Shown: one piece after another, positions 1 through 15,000 of the stretch
Numbering within the stretch: the first letter of the stretch is position 1
Layout of the letters: each line of letters opens with the position of its first letter
From: Bacteroidales bacterium
Lineage (GTDB): Bacteria > Bacteroidota > Bacteroidia > Bacteroidales > P3
Assembly (NCBI GenBank): GCA_030523765.1
Contig: JAUNHX010000003.1
Location: forward strand, 52,482 to 116,481
Direction: 5' to 3'
DNA length: 64,000 nucleotides
Position numbers and translations under genes: made by a program
Notes under the pieces: generated by a model
Told to the model about the DNA's origin: nothing
What the model saw: the letters and a program-made list of their open reading frames with translations, nothing else
Database searches by the model: none

Positions 1-1
1 C

Positions 2-3000
2 TACTACCTCTATGTGCAGTCGGCTTGTGGTGAAGAGAACAGCACTTGGATTATGGCTCCTTTTGCTACGTTGTGCGAGTATACACAAGTGCCATATGAG
101 TGTAGTTTCGAAGATGGGTTGCCCTCTTGTTGGTGGAAGGTGAATACCTATGGAACGGATAGTGAACATATCTATATATATAGTAGTACTAACAATGCCC
201 ATCAAGGAAGCCACTACCTGTATGGTTATTCGTATATGAAAAATCTGTGTTTGGCTCTTCCTCCGTTCGAGAATCTCTCGAATTTGCAGATGACCTTCTA
301 CCTGCGTGGTACGTATCCCATGTACGATTCGATCTGTGTGGGTGTGATGGAAGACACCAACTTTGTGAGGGTGGAGAAACTGGAGTTTAGCAATGTCTAT
401 CCGACGAATGCCTATAAGGTATCCTTTGCCAACTATACCGGCACGGGTCATCGCCCAACATTCAAAGCTTACGAACAATCCAGTAATGGATACCTCTATC
501 TCGACGACATCCGTGTGGAAACCATTCCCATCTGTGGTGAGCCTATCAACGTTACGGCCGAGGCTACTACCGACAGTACGGCTCTCGTTCAGTGGGATAT
601 CGACACTTCGGTGGCTGTATGGAATTTGAAATATGTAGATTCGGGTAGCACCGATACAGTTTACGTCAATAATGTGGATACCTGTCGGGCTCTGCTAGGT
701 CAGCTGGCCGATAATTCTACATTCTATGTATATGTCCAGTCGGTTTGCAGCGATCAAAATACTACCCGCTGGATAATGTCGACCTTTACTACACCTTGTG
801 CGCTTCGTACGGTTCCCTTCGTGGAGACCTTCGAGTCGTATTCCAACAATAAAATTCCTGGCTGTTGGACTACTTCTGGTATGAGTTCATATATGCGTAC
901 CTCGAATAGTTACGTTCACAACGGCAATCGTGCGTTAGAAGTGATTAGTTATGGCGGCTCCAACGATGCTATCTTGCCTGAATTTGCTGATATCAATACC
1001 CTGATGATGACCTTCTATGCTCGTACTGCTGGTTCGAACAGCGATTCGATTCAGGTGGGTGTGATGGAATCAGGGGTGATGGTGCCTCTGCAGACCTTCA
1101 CGCTGGAAGATTTCTATCAGGAGGATCCCTTCTTGGTGTCGTTTGCCGACTATACCGGTACGGGTAGTCACCCCTGTATACGCTTGTTCAGATCCTCGGG
1201 CTATGGTTATGCTTATATCGACGATATTACCATTGATGTGATTCCCGACTGTATGCCGGTACGCAATATTAGTCTTGACTTTGTTGACGGCAGCAGTGCC
1301 GAACTGAGTTGGAATGCTGGCGGACAAGAATCGGCTTGGAATGTGAAGTATGTGGCCGACGGCGCTACCGATACTACGAGCCTACAGGTACAGACAGCTC
1401 ACCTTGAGTTGAGCAATCTGCAGCCTTCGCAAACCTATCATGTGATGATCCAAGCTGCCTGTGGCAATATCTTGGCCGAATGGAACAGCAAAACGTTTAC
1501 TACTACCTGCGATTACACATCTGTTCCTTATTCGAACGATTTTGAGAGCTGTTCGTCAATGCCTGAATGCTGGAACGAATATGGTTTGTCAACCTATACC
1601 CAAAGTCAGCGCTTGAGTTCCTCGAGCATGTCTCACGATGGCAACTATTCGATGAAGGTGTATACCAGTTACGATTCGATGCTACTGGCACTACCGCCGT
1701 TCGAAGAGCTCAGTGCACTGCAGATGCGCTTCTATCTGAGAAATTATTATTCGGGTATCGACTCAATCGAGGTAGGTGCTTTGGAGGGTAACCGTTTCAT
1801 CCCCATCGATACGATTACGGTGACCAATGCCTATACGGCCGACCCGTTCGTGGTTTCGTTCGAAAACTATACCGGTACTGGTGTCCGTCCTGCTTTCCGT
1901 GGCAGAAACATCAATATGGTGCTCGACGATCTGATTATCGAACCTGTGAACCACTGTCCGTTTGTGACTGGTATTACTGCCGAGACTAACTTTGAACGCG
2001 AGGCTACCATCAGTTGGACGGCTGGCGGTGAAGAGAGCAGCTGGAATGTGAAATATGTACAAAAGGGTGCTACCGATACCATCGGTGCTACAGTTACCAC
2101 CCAAACGGCGGTGCTGACCAACCTTACGGCTGCTTCGACCTACTATGTATATGTACAAGCTAACTGTAGTGAGTCAGAGAGCAGTATCTGGAACCAGTTG
2201 GAGTTTGAGGTTCCTTGCGAATATGTTGAGCTGCCTTACCAGCAAGGTTTCGAGGATAGCTATGAAATGCCTGCCTGCTGGGATATCTACTCGAGCACCA
2301 ACAGTACGTATGCACAGGTTTATTCTTATACCAGCTATGCACACAATAGTTCGCGAAGCTTGAGACTTTCCAACAGTACTGACTATGTGACGCTGCCTGC
2401 CTTCGGTTCGGTAAGCTCGTTGCGACTGAGCTTGTATGCTCGTCTCTCTACTTCGAACACACAGCAACTGGTGGTGGGTGTGATGGAGGGTGGCTTCTTT
2501 ATGCCTGTCGACACTGTGGCTATAACGCCTTCCTATCCTACCGATCCTTATGTGGTTACCTTCGGTACCTATGCTGGCACCGGTGAGCGGATCGCGTTGA
2601 AGGGCCTCAATTCTAACTATATTTATGTTGACGATATTTTGGTGGAAGATACTTCGGCTTGCCATTTGGTAACTGGATTGACCGATACAGCGGTGACTGC
2701 TTCGACGGCTGCTATTGTTTGGAATACCGACGCTTCGGCTTCTGCTTGGCAGATGAAGTATGTGGCCAATGGTGGTGCTGCTACCGATACGGTGGTGATG
2801 GACAATACCACGACGCCTTCGGTACTGCTGGACGGTCTTACACCTAACACCATATATCATTTCTATGTACGTATCGACTGCGGCAACGAGGGTACGGGCA
2901 CATGGCGTAAGCTCACCTTCACCACCGATACTTGTATCGGCAGTCAGATTGTATTGGATACTACCATCTGTCAGGGCAACGAGGTTGTGTTTGCTAATCA

Positions 3001-6000
3001 TACCTACCACTATACTGGTACGTACAACCACGCCTTCGTATCGCAGGTGGATGGATGCGACAGTTTGATGCAACTCAACCTGACGGTGAACCCCTCTTAT
3101 TTCACCATGATGTACGATACTGTATGTCACGGCGAAACCTATATTGAGAACGGCTTCAATCTGGCTACCGACACGCTGGAGGGCACCCTTATGCGCGACA
3201 GTCTCTTCTTCCAGACGGCTGCTGGTTGCGACTCTACGATTGCCCTTCGCCTGAGAGTGGCTCCTACCGAGTTGGGTGACTTTACCTATATTACTCCTGT
3301 GTTCAATCAGCTGATCACCTCCTATCCTGTGGTGTTCAACTGGACCGGTGTCGAGGGGGCTACCCATTACGATATCTACCTGTGGAGTGCCGATTCGGAG
3401 CAGCCTGCCACGCCGATGCTGAGCGGACTGACCTCGACTTATGTTTCGGTACCTGTGTTGACGAATAACACGACCTACTACTGGCGTCTGCGTGCTTACA
3501 ACGAATGTGCAGAGAAATGGTCGGCTGTCCGTAATATGACCGTTGAGGTGGAACCTGCACTGACGACCCGTTATGCTTCGCTCGATTTCGGTGAGGTGGA
3601 ACTCAACAGTTCTCGCAACCGTTACATGAGTGTTTCGGGTACTGCTTTGACCGATACTATCCAGATGGAGATTATCGGTGCTGATGCAAGTGCCTTTAGT
3701 TATTCCCGCTATAGCAGCTTCGACTCGCTGACAGGTGGCGGAATTACGGTGACCTTCCATCCTACCCAGCTGCAAGAGAATTATGAGGCAGCAATGGTAT
3801 TTACCTCTGGAACCTTGACTGACACTACAGTACTGACGGGTGGTTTGGCTAACTATATCACCTATACCGCTGTGGTGGATGAGGATATCTATTCGGCTAC
3901 CGACTCAATTGAAATTACCGGTACGGTAATCAATGCGCTCAATCAGGCTGAAGCCAACCACGCTGTGGAGGTTTATGTCGATGTGTTGGGTTACCGTAGA
4001 ACCTTTACGACTACTTCCGATGCCAACGGTGCCTACAGTCTCTACTTCGTTCCTAATTCATCGGAGGCTGGCTATTACACCTTGGGCGCTGGTAAACCTG
4101 GCGTTACCAACAATACGGTGATGGATGTGTTCAATATTCCCGGTATGTCGCTAGTAAGCTCTACACCTCCTACTTGGCTGATAGAGAAAGACGATACAAT
4201 TCAAGGATCGATTGCTATCAACAATCGTAGCAATATACCTATTAATAATATTACCGTTAGCTACGAATCGCTGCCCGATGGGGCTGAAATCAGCTTCGAT
4301 AACCTGTCGATTGCCGGTTTGAGTCAGGGTCAGCTGCAGTACACCGTAACAGGTCATCAGGTGAGCGACGGCAACTATTATATTCCTATCAACTTCGTGG
4401 CAACAGCTACCGATGGTACCAAACTCAATTTCTCGGCATGGTACTATTGTCAGCCGCAGACCTCAGAACTCATTGTACAACCTCAGGAACTGGTGGCTTC
4501 TGTGAATCGTGGTTCTGCTAAGGCTGTGTCGCTGAAGCTGGTGAATACTGGCAACACTGAAACAGGCAACCTGAGCTTCCAGATGCCTAATGTGGATTGG
4601 ATGTATCCGCTGGTAGATGAGTCGCAGACCATCAATGTGGCTGTGGGTGATACGGCTGCCATTTCGATGTATATCCATTTTGATGCCGATGCTCCGCTGA
4701 CGCAGTATACGGGTTCGTTCGTGATCAATGTTCCCAACGGCGATAACGTAACGGTTCCTTATACCATTAGTACTGTCTCCGATACGGTGGGCGATCTAGT
4801 GGTGAAGGTGGCCGACGATTATACCTATAATACCAATAACGGTAATGGTCCCTATCTGCAAGGTGCCCGCGTGGTAATGCGCGACTACTACTCGCTCGAC
4901 ACGGTGATGGCCGATACGACCAACGCCAATGGCGAGGTATCGTGGGAGAACATCCCCGAGGGATATTACCGTCTCTATGTTTCGGCACAGCGCCATAGTC
5001 AAGAGACCCGCATCATCGAGATCTCGGCTGCTGCTACCAACACGCAGAATATCTTCCTTACCTATCAGGCTGTTTCGTATGAGTGGGTAGTGGAACGTAC
5101 CGAGATCGAAGACCACTACGAGTTGAGTCTGACGGCTGTATTCGAAACCAATGTGCCTGCGCCTACGCTGGTTATTGAGGCTCCTACCGAGGTAGCACCA
5201 CCCGACCAGGGCGACTCGACGGTGTTCAACATCGTGGTGACCAACTATGGTCTTATCAGCGCTTACAACTTCAGTCTGACGGTACCTACGTCGGAAGAGT
5301 TTACCTTCACGCCGCTGTTCGACCATATCGATACGATGGAGGCACTACATGCCTATATCATTCCTTGCGTGGTCCGTCCTACTAGCAGTTATACCAGTTC
5401 TACGGCCAACACATGCAACTTCTACTTCTCCGGTATTGGATTCTACTATTGCAACAAGGGTCCCGAGGGCTATGAATGGAAACAGCTCTACTGCTCGGAC
5501 AACATGAAGCTGACCGGCATCAGCTGTCCTACGTCGACCGTGGTACCTACCACCTACTACCACACCGCAGTGACGGGTGGCGGCTATGTGCCTTGCTCGT
5601 ATTGGTGCAACGGTGGTAGCGGTGTTGGCGGAACTGTCAACTATGTAGAACAACCGGTGATTACTACCGAAGAGGAATGTGAAAATATCTGTGTTAATAC
5701 TTACCAGGAGGCTGCCGCCAACGCCATCAGCGCTTACGGTTCGTGTGGCGCCCAGTTGGCTGCCAAAGCCGCTATCGGCGGTGCCATTGCCCAGGGTGAG
5801 ATTTCAAACTGTTTGAACGATTATGTAGGCACCACCGCTTCGGCCGACCGTACGCAGAACTGGGTAGAGGATGCGCTCAACAGCCTTACCTATATCAACA
5901 CTACGGTGGGTGAAGCTATGCGTCTGTCGAATAGCATCAGCGATGCGATGGTGAATATGGGTAATACATTCGCCATGCTCGACACCGTGACACCTAGTTG

Positions 6001-9000
6001 CGAGGTGGCTTATACGATGGGTGCCCAATTGCTCGAGCTGCTGCCCAGCGCCTCGATGCAGAGCTGGTTGTCGGCCGGTACGGGCTATTTGGACGATACC
6101 TACGGCTGTGTAGACTACCATCTCGACCACCGTGCCGATGCAGCACCCAATGCCGACAAGTTGACCGCTTCGATTTCGGCCAATGCGATGATCAACCAGT
6201 ATTACAACTATGCTGACGATATGCTCGAACTGATTGGACAGCTCTACGCTGAAGAGGAATGGGGCACCATGGATGCTGCCACCCTCAGCACCTTTGTCAG
6301 TACGATGGATTCGGTGGTAAGCACACAGCAGCTCACCATCAGTGCCGAAGGCAAGACCTACCTGTTGAACCACAATGCCAATATCTCGTCGGCTACTATC
6401 GAAGCCTTTGTAGATCGTTGGAACCGTAGTCTCGGCTACTGGTGTCAGGGATGGTACACGAAGTCGCAAGTTACGGCTGGTAACGATACCAACTTTGTGG
6501 AACTGAATAGTACTAAGTTGCAAGAGATAAGCACGTCGGTAGCCTATATGTATGATCATGGCTATGTGAGTCCCTACCAGATGTGCCTCTACCCAATCTA
6601 TCATTTCGACTCGTTGATGTTGGCTTCGCCTCATAAGGCAGTTTGTGCTAGAGTAACGGTGAAGTTTACACAGCGTGTGGCTATGACCCGCGAGGCCTTC
6701 GACGGTACACTGACCATCTTCAATGGTAGCGATACCAATATGACCCAGGTACAGGTGAACTTCGTAGTGAAGGATGCACAGGGTGTAGACAAGAGCGACC
6801 TCTTCCAGATCAACACCCTTTCGCTCGATAAGATCGGCAGTATCACCAACGGTACCATTAACCGCGAGAATGAGGCCACCATCAAGATGCGCTTCATCCC
6901 CGAACGGGATGCCGCTCCTACCGAACCTGTGGTATACTACTTCGGCGGTAGCTTCAGCTACTACGATCTGACCACGGGTTCGACGGTAAGCTACGACTTC
7001 GTGCCGGTAGATATTACCGTTAATCCTTCGCCCAACTTGGAGGTAGACTACTTCTTGCAACGCTATATCTTGGGTGACGATGCTTTGACTACGAACAAGG
7101 TGGAACCCAGTGAGCCGGCCACGTTGGCTATGCGCTTCTCGAATATCGGATACGGTGCTGCGACGGGTGTGACCGTTGAATCGATGCAGCCCGAGATCAC
7201 CGAGAACGAGAACGGTCTGGCCATCGACTTCCAGATGATCGGCTCGCTGCAGAACGGCAACGATGTAGCACTTGGTCTGACCAACATCAATCTTGGCGAC
7301 ATCGCTCCGAGCACCTCGACCACGGCCGAATGGCTCTTTACCAGCAGTCTGCTGGGTCGTTTCACTCCGCTCTCGACGAACATTATCCACAACGACTCGT
7401 ATGGTAATCCCGACTTGAGTCTGATTACCAGTCTGCGTGCTCACCAGCTGATCCACCTGGTTACCGCTTACGGCAGTCAGGCTGATGGACGGAACGACTT
7501 CTTGGTGAACGATGTGTCGGATGTGGATGATTATCCTGATTCACTCTACTACTCACAGGGTGGTCGCACGGCAGTATCGCTGGTGACCGAAGATACGATC
7601 GATGTCCAACTTTCGGATCAAGATTCTGTTGTCCATCTGACAATGACTCCTACTGCTGTGGGTTGGAACTATGTCCGTACTGAGGATCCCGGCGACGGTC
7701 AGTACGAGATTGTCCGTTGCGTTCGCGATGATGGTCAGGAGATACCTCTGACCAACGTATGGCTAACATTCGTCGATTTGATGCAGGAGTCGGATCCTGT
7801 TTACGTGAACCGTATGCATCTAGTTGATACCATTGCTTTGCTTGGCCCCGATGTAGGATACAATATCACCTTCCGTCTGAAACCAGGCTTGTTGGAGGTG
7901 AGCAGCATCGAAAATCTGCCTTCGTCGCCGATCGACACGATGCTTACCGAGTTCGACGTGGTATTCAACAAACCGCTCCGCGACAGCACCTTCACCTATG
8001 AGGACATGACGCTGAAGTGCAACAACGGAGAAAACCTGATGGATAGCCATGTGACGATTACGCAGATGGATGACACCCGCTACAGGGTGACACTGAACAA
8101 TGTAAACCATTATGCCGGTCTTTACGTGATTACCGTGAACAGCAATAATATCATCGACCTAAACGGGTATGCCGGTCACGATGGTAAGCAGGGTGATTGG
8201 ACACAGACCCAGGCTTCGGTTCCTACCTTCTACACCAATATCTACGACACCATCTGTCAGTACGAGACCTATACCGATTATGGCTTCAATGCCGATACCA
8301 CCGGTACCTACACGCAGAGTTTCTCGCTCACCTCGGGCTTCGACAGTGTGGTGAACCTCTACCTGACAGTACTTCCTGTAAGTCACAGTGTAGATGTGCA
8401 GACGGCTTGCGACAGCTATACTTGGCGTAACAGTGAAATCTATACTGTTTCTAATAACAATGATTCAGTTGTCTTAGTGGCTGCCAATGGTTGCGACAGT
8501 GTGATTACCCTCAATCTGACCCTCGGCTATTCGTCGGCTGTTACCGACGTACAAGTTGCTTGTGATAGCATGACGTGGATCGATGGTGTGCAGTACACTG
8601 CTTCGAACAATACGGCAACCCATACGCTGACGACGGTGGCTGGCTGCGACAGTGTGATTACCCTCAACCTGACGATGAACTATAGCACCGCTTCGACCGA
8701 CGTTCAGACGGTTTGCGACAGCTACACTTGGATGGATGCTACTGAGTATACCGCCTCGAACAATACGGCTACCTACACTACCACCAATGCCGCTGGTTGT
8801 GATAGCGTGATTACCCTCAACCTGACGATCCATAATAGCACCGCTTCGACCGACGTACAGACGTCTTGCGATAGCTACACTTGGATCAATGGCGAGACCT
8901 ACACCGCATCGAACAACACGGCTACCGATACTTTGACCAATGTTGCCGGCTGCGACAGTGTGATAACCCTCAACCTGACGGTGAACTATAGCAATACGGG

Positions 9001-12000
9001 TCTCGATGTGCAGACAGCTTGCGATAGCTACACTTGGATTGATGGCAATACCTATACCGAAGATGTATCGCCCAATGATAATGTGACCTTCACGTTGACC
9101 AACGTTGCTGGTTGCGACAGTGTGGTGACCCTCAATCTGACGATGAACCATAGCAACACGGGTACCGATGTACAGACGGCTTGCGACAGCTACACCTGGA
9201 TCGATGGTCTTGAGTACACCGCTTCTAACAATACGGCTACTTATACTTTGACCAATGAGGCTGGTTGCGACAGTGTGGTGACACTCAACTTGACTGTCAA
9301 CTACAGTACAACCTCGACTGATGTCCAAACGGCTTGCGACTCCTATATGTGGAGGAATCAGGAAACCTATACGGCTTCTGTCGATACGGCTACCTTCACG
9401 TTGACCAATGCTGCTGGCTGTGACAGCGTGATTACCCTCAACCTGACGATTAATTATAGTACCAGCTATACCGATGTACAGACGGCTTGCGACAGCTACA
9501 CATGGATCAACGGTGAAACCTATACTGAAGCACCTGCTGCCTATGCTCCTACCGATACGTTGGTGAATGCGGCTGGTTGCGATAGTGTGATTACCCTTAA
9601 CCTGACGGTGAACTATAGCAATACGGGTATAGATGAGCATACAGCTTGCGATAGTTATACTTGGATTGATGGCAATACCTATACTGAAGATGTATCGCCC
9701 AATGACAATGTGACCTTCACGTTGACCAACGTTGCAGGTTGCGACAGTGTGGTTACCCTTCATTTGACGATGAATCATAGCAACACAGGTATCGATGTAC
9801 AGACGGCTTGCGACAGCTACACTTGGATCGATGGCAATGAGTACACCGCTTCGAACAACACGGCTACTTATACTTTGACCAATGAGGTTGGCTGCGACAG
9901 TGTGGTGACCCTCAACCTGACGGTGAACTACAGCACCGCTTCGACCGACGTACAGACGGCTTGCGATAGCTTCACTTGGATGGAAGGCGTTGAGTACACG
10001 GCTTCGAATAACACGGCTACCCACACCATGACCAATGCTGCTGGCTGCGACAGTGTGATGACCCTCAACCTGACGATCAATTATAGTACCAACTATACTG
10101 ATGTACAGACGGCTTGCGACAGCTACACTTGGATCAATGGTGAAACCTATACTGAAGCACCTGCTGCCTATGCTCCTACCCATACGCTGGTGAATGCAGC
10201 TGGTTGCGACAGTGTGGTAACCCTCAACTTGACGATGAACTATAGCAACACGGGTACCGATGTACAGACGGCTTGCGACAGCTACACCTGGATCGACGGT
10301 CTTGAGTATACCGCTTCGAACAACACGGCTATTTATACTTTGACCAATGCTGCTGGCTGCGACAGTGTGGTAACCATCAACCTGACAATCAATAATAGTA
10401 GCGCATCGACCGATGTTCAGACGGCCTGCGACAGCTACACTTGGATTGATGGTAATGAGTACACCTCTTCGAACAACACGGCTACTTATACCACTACCAA
10501 TGCTGCTGGCTGCGACAGTGTGGTGACCCTCAACCTGACAATCAATAATAGCAATGCATCGACCGACATACAGACGGCTTGCGATAGCTACACTTGGATC
10601 AATGGCGAGACTTACACCGCATCGAACAACACAGCTACCTATACCACGACCAATGTTGCGGGTTGCGACAGCGTGATTACCCTCAACCTGACGGTGAACT
10701 ATAGCAATACGGGTACCGATGTACAGACGGCTTGCGACAGCTACACCTGGATAGACGGTATTACCTATACTGAAGCACCTGCTACCTATGCTCCCACCTA
10801 TACATTGACCAACGCTGCGGGTTGCGATAGTGTGGTAACCCTCAACCTGACGATGAACTACAGTTCTACGGGTATTGACGTTCAGTCGGCTTGCGATAGC
10901 TACACTTGGATCGATGGTGTTACTTATACCAGCGACAACAATAGCGCTACATATACGCTGACCAACGCTGTTGGCTGCGATAGCGTGGTGACCCTCAACT
11001 TGACGATGGGTGCTGCTCGCTATGGTACCGATGTACAGACGGCTTGCGACAGCTACACTTGGATCGATGGTAATGAGTACACTGCTTCGAATAGTACCGC
11101 TACTTATACTACTACCAATGCTGCTGGTTGCGACAGTGTGATTACCCTGAATCTGACCATCAACAATAGTAGTACTGCTACCGATGTACAGACGGCTTGC
11201 GATAGCTACACATGGATGGATGGTAATGAGTACACCGCTTCGAACAATACTGCAACTTATACCACTACCAATGCTGCTGGCTGCGACAGTGTGATTACGC
11301 TGAACCTGACTATCAACAACAGTAGCGTTGCTACCGATGTACAGACGGCTTGCGACAGCTACACTTGGATGGATGGTAATGAGTACACCGCTTCGAACAA
11401 TACTGCAACTTATACCACTACCAATGCTGCTGGCTGCGACAGTGTGATTACGCTGAACCTGACTATCAACAACAGTAGCGTTGCTACCGATGTACAGACG
11501 GCTTGCGACAGCTACACTTGGATGGATGGTAATGAGTACACCGCTTCGAACAATACTGCAACTTATACCACTACCAATGCTGCTGGCTGCGACAGTGTGA
11601 TTACATTGAATCTGACCATCAACAATAGCAACACCGCTACCGATGTACAGACGGCTTGCGACAGTTACACTTGGATGGATGGTAATGAGTACACCACATC
11701 GAACAATACTGCTACTTATACTACTACCAATGCTGCTGGCTGCGACAGTGTGATTACATTGAACCTGACCATCAACAATAGCAATACTGCTACCGATGTA
11801 CAGACGGCTTGCGACAGTTACACTTGGATGGATGGTAATGAGTACACCGCTTCGAATAGCACTGCTACTTATACCACCACCAATGCTGCTGGCTGCGACA
11901 GTGTGATTACCCTGAATCTGACCATCAACAACAGTTCGTCGTCAACTCAGACGGTTGTTGCCTGCGATAGCTACACCTGGGTGAATGGCCTTACTTATAA

Positions 12001-15000
12001 TGAGTCGACCAATACACCTATGCTTACCATGTACGACAGTCATGGCTGCGACAGCGTGGTTACCCTCAATCTGACTATAGGTCATGCCACTTCTGGTGTT
12101 GATGTCCGCACTGCTTGCGACAGCTTTACTTGGATTGATGGTGTTACCTATACCGAAAACAATACTACGGCAACATACACGCTGACTAATACCAATGGTT
12201 GCGACAGCACGGTTACTCTCAATCTTACCATCGGTAATGTGGCTAACGTGGTTGATGAACAGAGTGCATGCGAAAGCTACACCTGGATCGATGGTATCAC
12301 CTATACTGCTTCGAATAGTACGGCAACCTTTACAATGCCTGGTTCCGACAATTGCGATAGCATCATTACTCTTCACCTGACAATCAACCACAGCAATACG
12401 GGTGTTGATACCCGTAGCAGTTGTGAGTCGTTGCTTTGGATTGATGGCAATGAGTACACCGCTTCGAACAATACTGCTACCTATACGCTGACCAATGCTG
12501 CTGGATGCGATAGTGTGGTGACCTTGCAGTTCACTTTCCTTGAAAGTAGCATTGCAACCGATGTACAAAGCGCTTGCGACAGCTACATCTGGATTGATGG
12601 TAATGAGTACACTGCTTCGAACAACACGGCTACTTATACCACTACCAATGCTGCTGGTTGTGATAGCGTGATTACTCTGAATCTGACCATCAATAATAGT
12701 AGTGCTGCCACCGATGTCCAAAGTGCATGCGACAGCTACACATGGATGGATGGTAATGAGTACACCGCTTCGAACAACACTGCTACCTATACCACAACCA
12801 ATGCTGCCGGTTGCGACAGTGTGATTACACTGAACCTGACCATCAACAGCAGTAGCACTGCTATCGATGAGGTTATTGCTTGTGACAGCCACATTTGGAT
12901 TGACGGTAATGAGTACACCGCTTCGAACAACACGGCTACTTATACCATTACCAATGCTGCTGGCTGCGATAGTGTGATTACGCTGAACCTGACTATCAAC
13001 AACAGTAGCGTTGCTATCGAAGAGGTTATTGCTTGTGATAGCTTCACTTGGAAGGATGGTAATGAGTACACTGCTTCGAACAACACGGCTACCTATACAA
13101 TTTCCAATGCTGTTGGATGCGACAGTGTGACTACGCTGAATCTGACCATCAACAATAGCAACACTGCTACCGATGTTCAGAGCGCATGCGATAGCTACAT
13201 TTGGATTGATGGTATTACTTATACTGCTTCGAACAACACCGCTACCTACACCACTATCAATACTGCTGGTTGCGATAGTGTGATTACGCTGAATTTGACC
13301 ATCAACAACAGTAGCACTGCTACCGATGTTCAGAGTGCATGCGACAGCTACACTTGGATTAATGGTCTTACCTATACCGCTTCGATTAATACCGCTACCA
13401 TTACTACTACCAATGCTGCTGGTTGCGACAGTGTGATTACGCTGAATCTGACCATCAACAGTAGTAGTGTCGCTACCGATGTTCAGAGTGCATGTGACAG
13501 TTACACTTGGATCGATGGTAATGAATACACTGCTTCGAACAGCACTGCTACCTATATCATCACCAATGCTGCTGGCTGCGACAGTGTGATTACGCTGAAT
13601 CTGACTATAAACAGCAGTAGCACTGCTATCGATGAGGTAACCGCCTGCGACAATTACACTTGGATTGATGGTGTGACCTATACTGCTTCGAACAACACTG
13701 CTACCTATACCATCACCAATGCTGCTGGTTGCGACAGTGTGATTACGCTGAACCTGACCATCAATAATAGCAACAGCGCTACCGATGTCCAGAACGCTTG
13801 CGACAGCTTTACTTGGATTGATGGTGTTACCTATACTGCTTCGAACAACACTGCTACCTATTCCACTACCAATGCTGCTGGTTGCGACAGTGTGATTACG
13901 CTGAACCTGACCATCAACAATAGCAACAGCGCTACCGATGTTCAGAGCGCTTGTGACAGCTACACTTGGATCGATGGTATCACCTATACCGCTTCGAACA
14001 ATACGGCTACCTATATACTGACCAATGCTGCCGGTTGCGACAGTGTGATTACGCTGAACTTGACCATTAACAGCAGTAGCACTGCCACCGATGTTCAGAC
14101 GGTTTGCGATAGCTACACTTGGATCGATGGTATCACCTATACCGCTTCGAACAACACGGCTACCTATACACTGACTAATGCTGCAGGTTGTGATAGTGTG
14201 ATTACGCTGAACCTAACTATCCTTCCCAACTATACTATTAGCTTCAACGCTAATGGTGGTAATGGCTCGATGAACAGTTTGACTGTATGCTCGGGTCAGT
14301 CGGTTCAGTTGTCGGCCAATAGCTTCACCTATACAGGCTACAACTTCACGGGTTGGGCTACCTCGGCCAACGGTCAAGTGGTTTATAGTGATGTCGATGT
14401 AATCACTCCTACAGCTAACATGACATTATATGCTGTTTGGGAGGCTGCTTGCAATAATATTGTTACTACTGCTACGGCAACTGCTTGCGATAGCTACTCG
14501 TGGCGAGGCAATACCTATGTAGTAAGTGGCACCTACAACGACACGGTAGCCAATGCAATCGATGGTGGTTGCGACAGCATCTATCAGTTGGTACTCACCA
14601 TTAACAATAGCACTGTCTCTACCTTCACTCACAGCGATTGTGGTAGCTACACCTGGATCGATGGTAACACTTACACCGCTTCGACCAATACGCCTACCTA
14701 TACTTTCACTAATACTGTAGGTTGCGACAGTGTGGTGACACTGCACTTGACCATCAACTTCAATAGCGCTACGCTTTATCAGCATACCGCTTGCGATAGC
14801 TATACATGGCATGGCACCACCTACACCGCCTCGACCAATGGTGCTATCTATACTACCACCAATGCTGCTGGTTGCGATAGTGTGGTGACGATGAACCTAA
14901 CCATTAACTACAGCGATGCCTCGACTGATGTACAGAGCGCTTGCGACAGTTACACATGGCATGGCACCACCTACACCACCTCGACCAATTCGGCTACCTA

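Noticed and set aside
2174..3775. Antisense open frame (533 codons) opposite the Fn3/anchor-J part
   Set aside because: Same reason: a shadow of a well-supported forward gene, with no recognisable features.
5804..7456. Antisense open frame (550 codons) opposite the middle of the adhesin
   Set aside because: Codon bias of the forward gene leaves few stops in this reverse frame; the protein has no recognisable domain or signal and lies wholly within the adhesin gene.
8474..10183. Long antisense open frame (569 codons) opposite the adhesin repeats
   Set aside because: It mirrors the repeated coding sequence of the forward strand, with the same period, and has no start signals of its own; the forward frame carries recognisable domains throughout.
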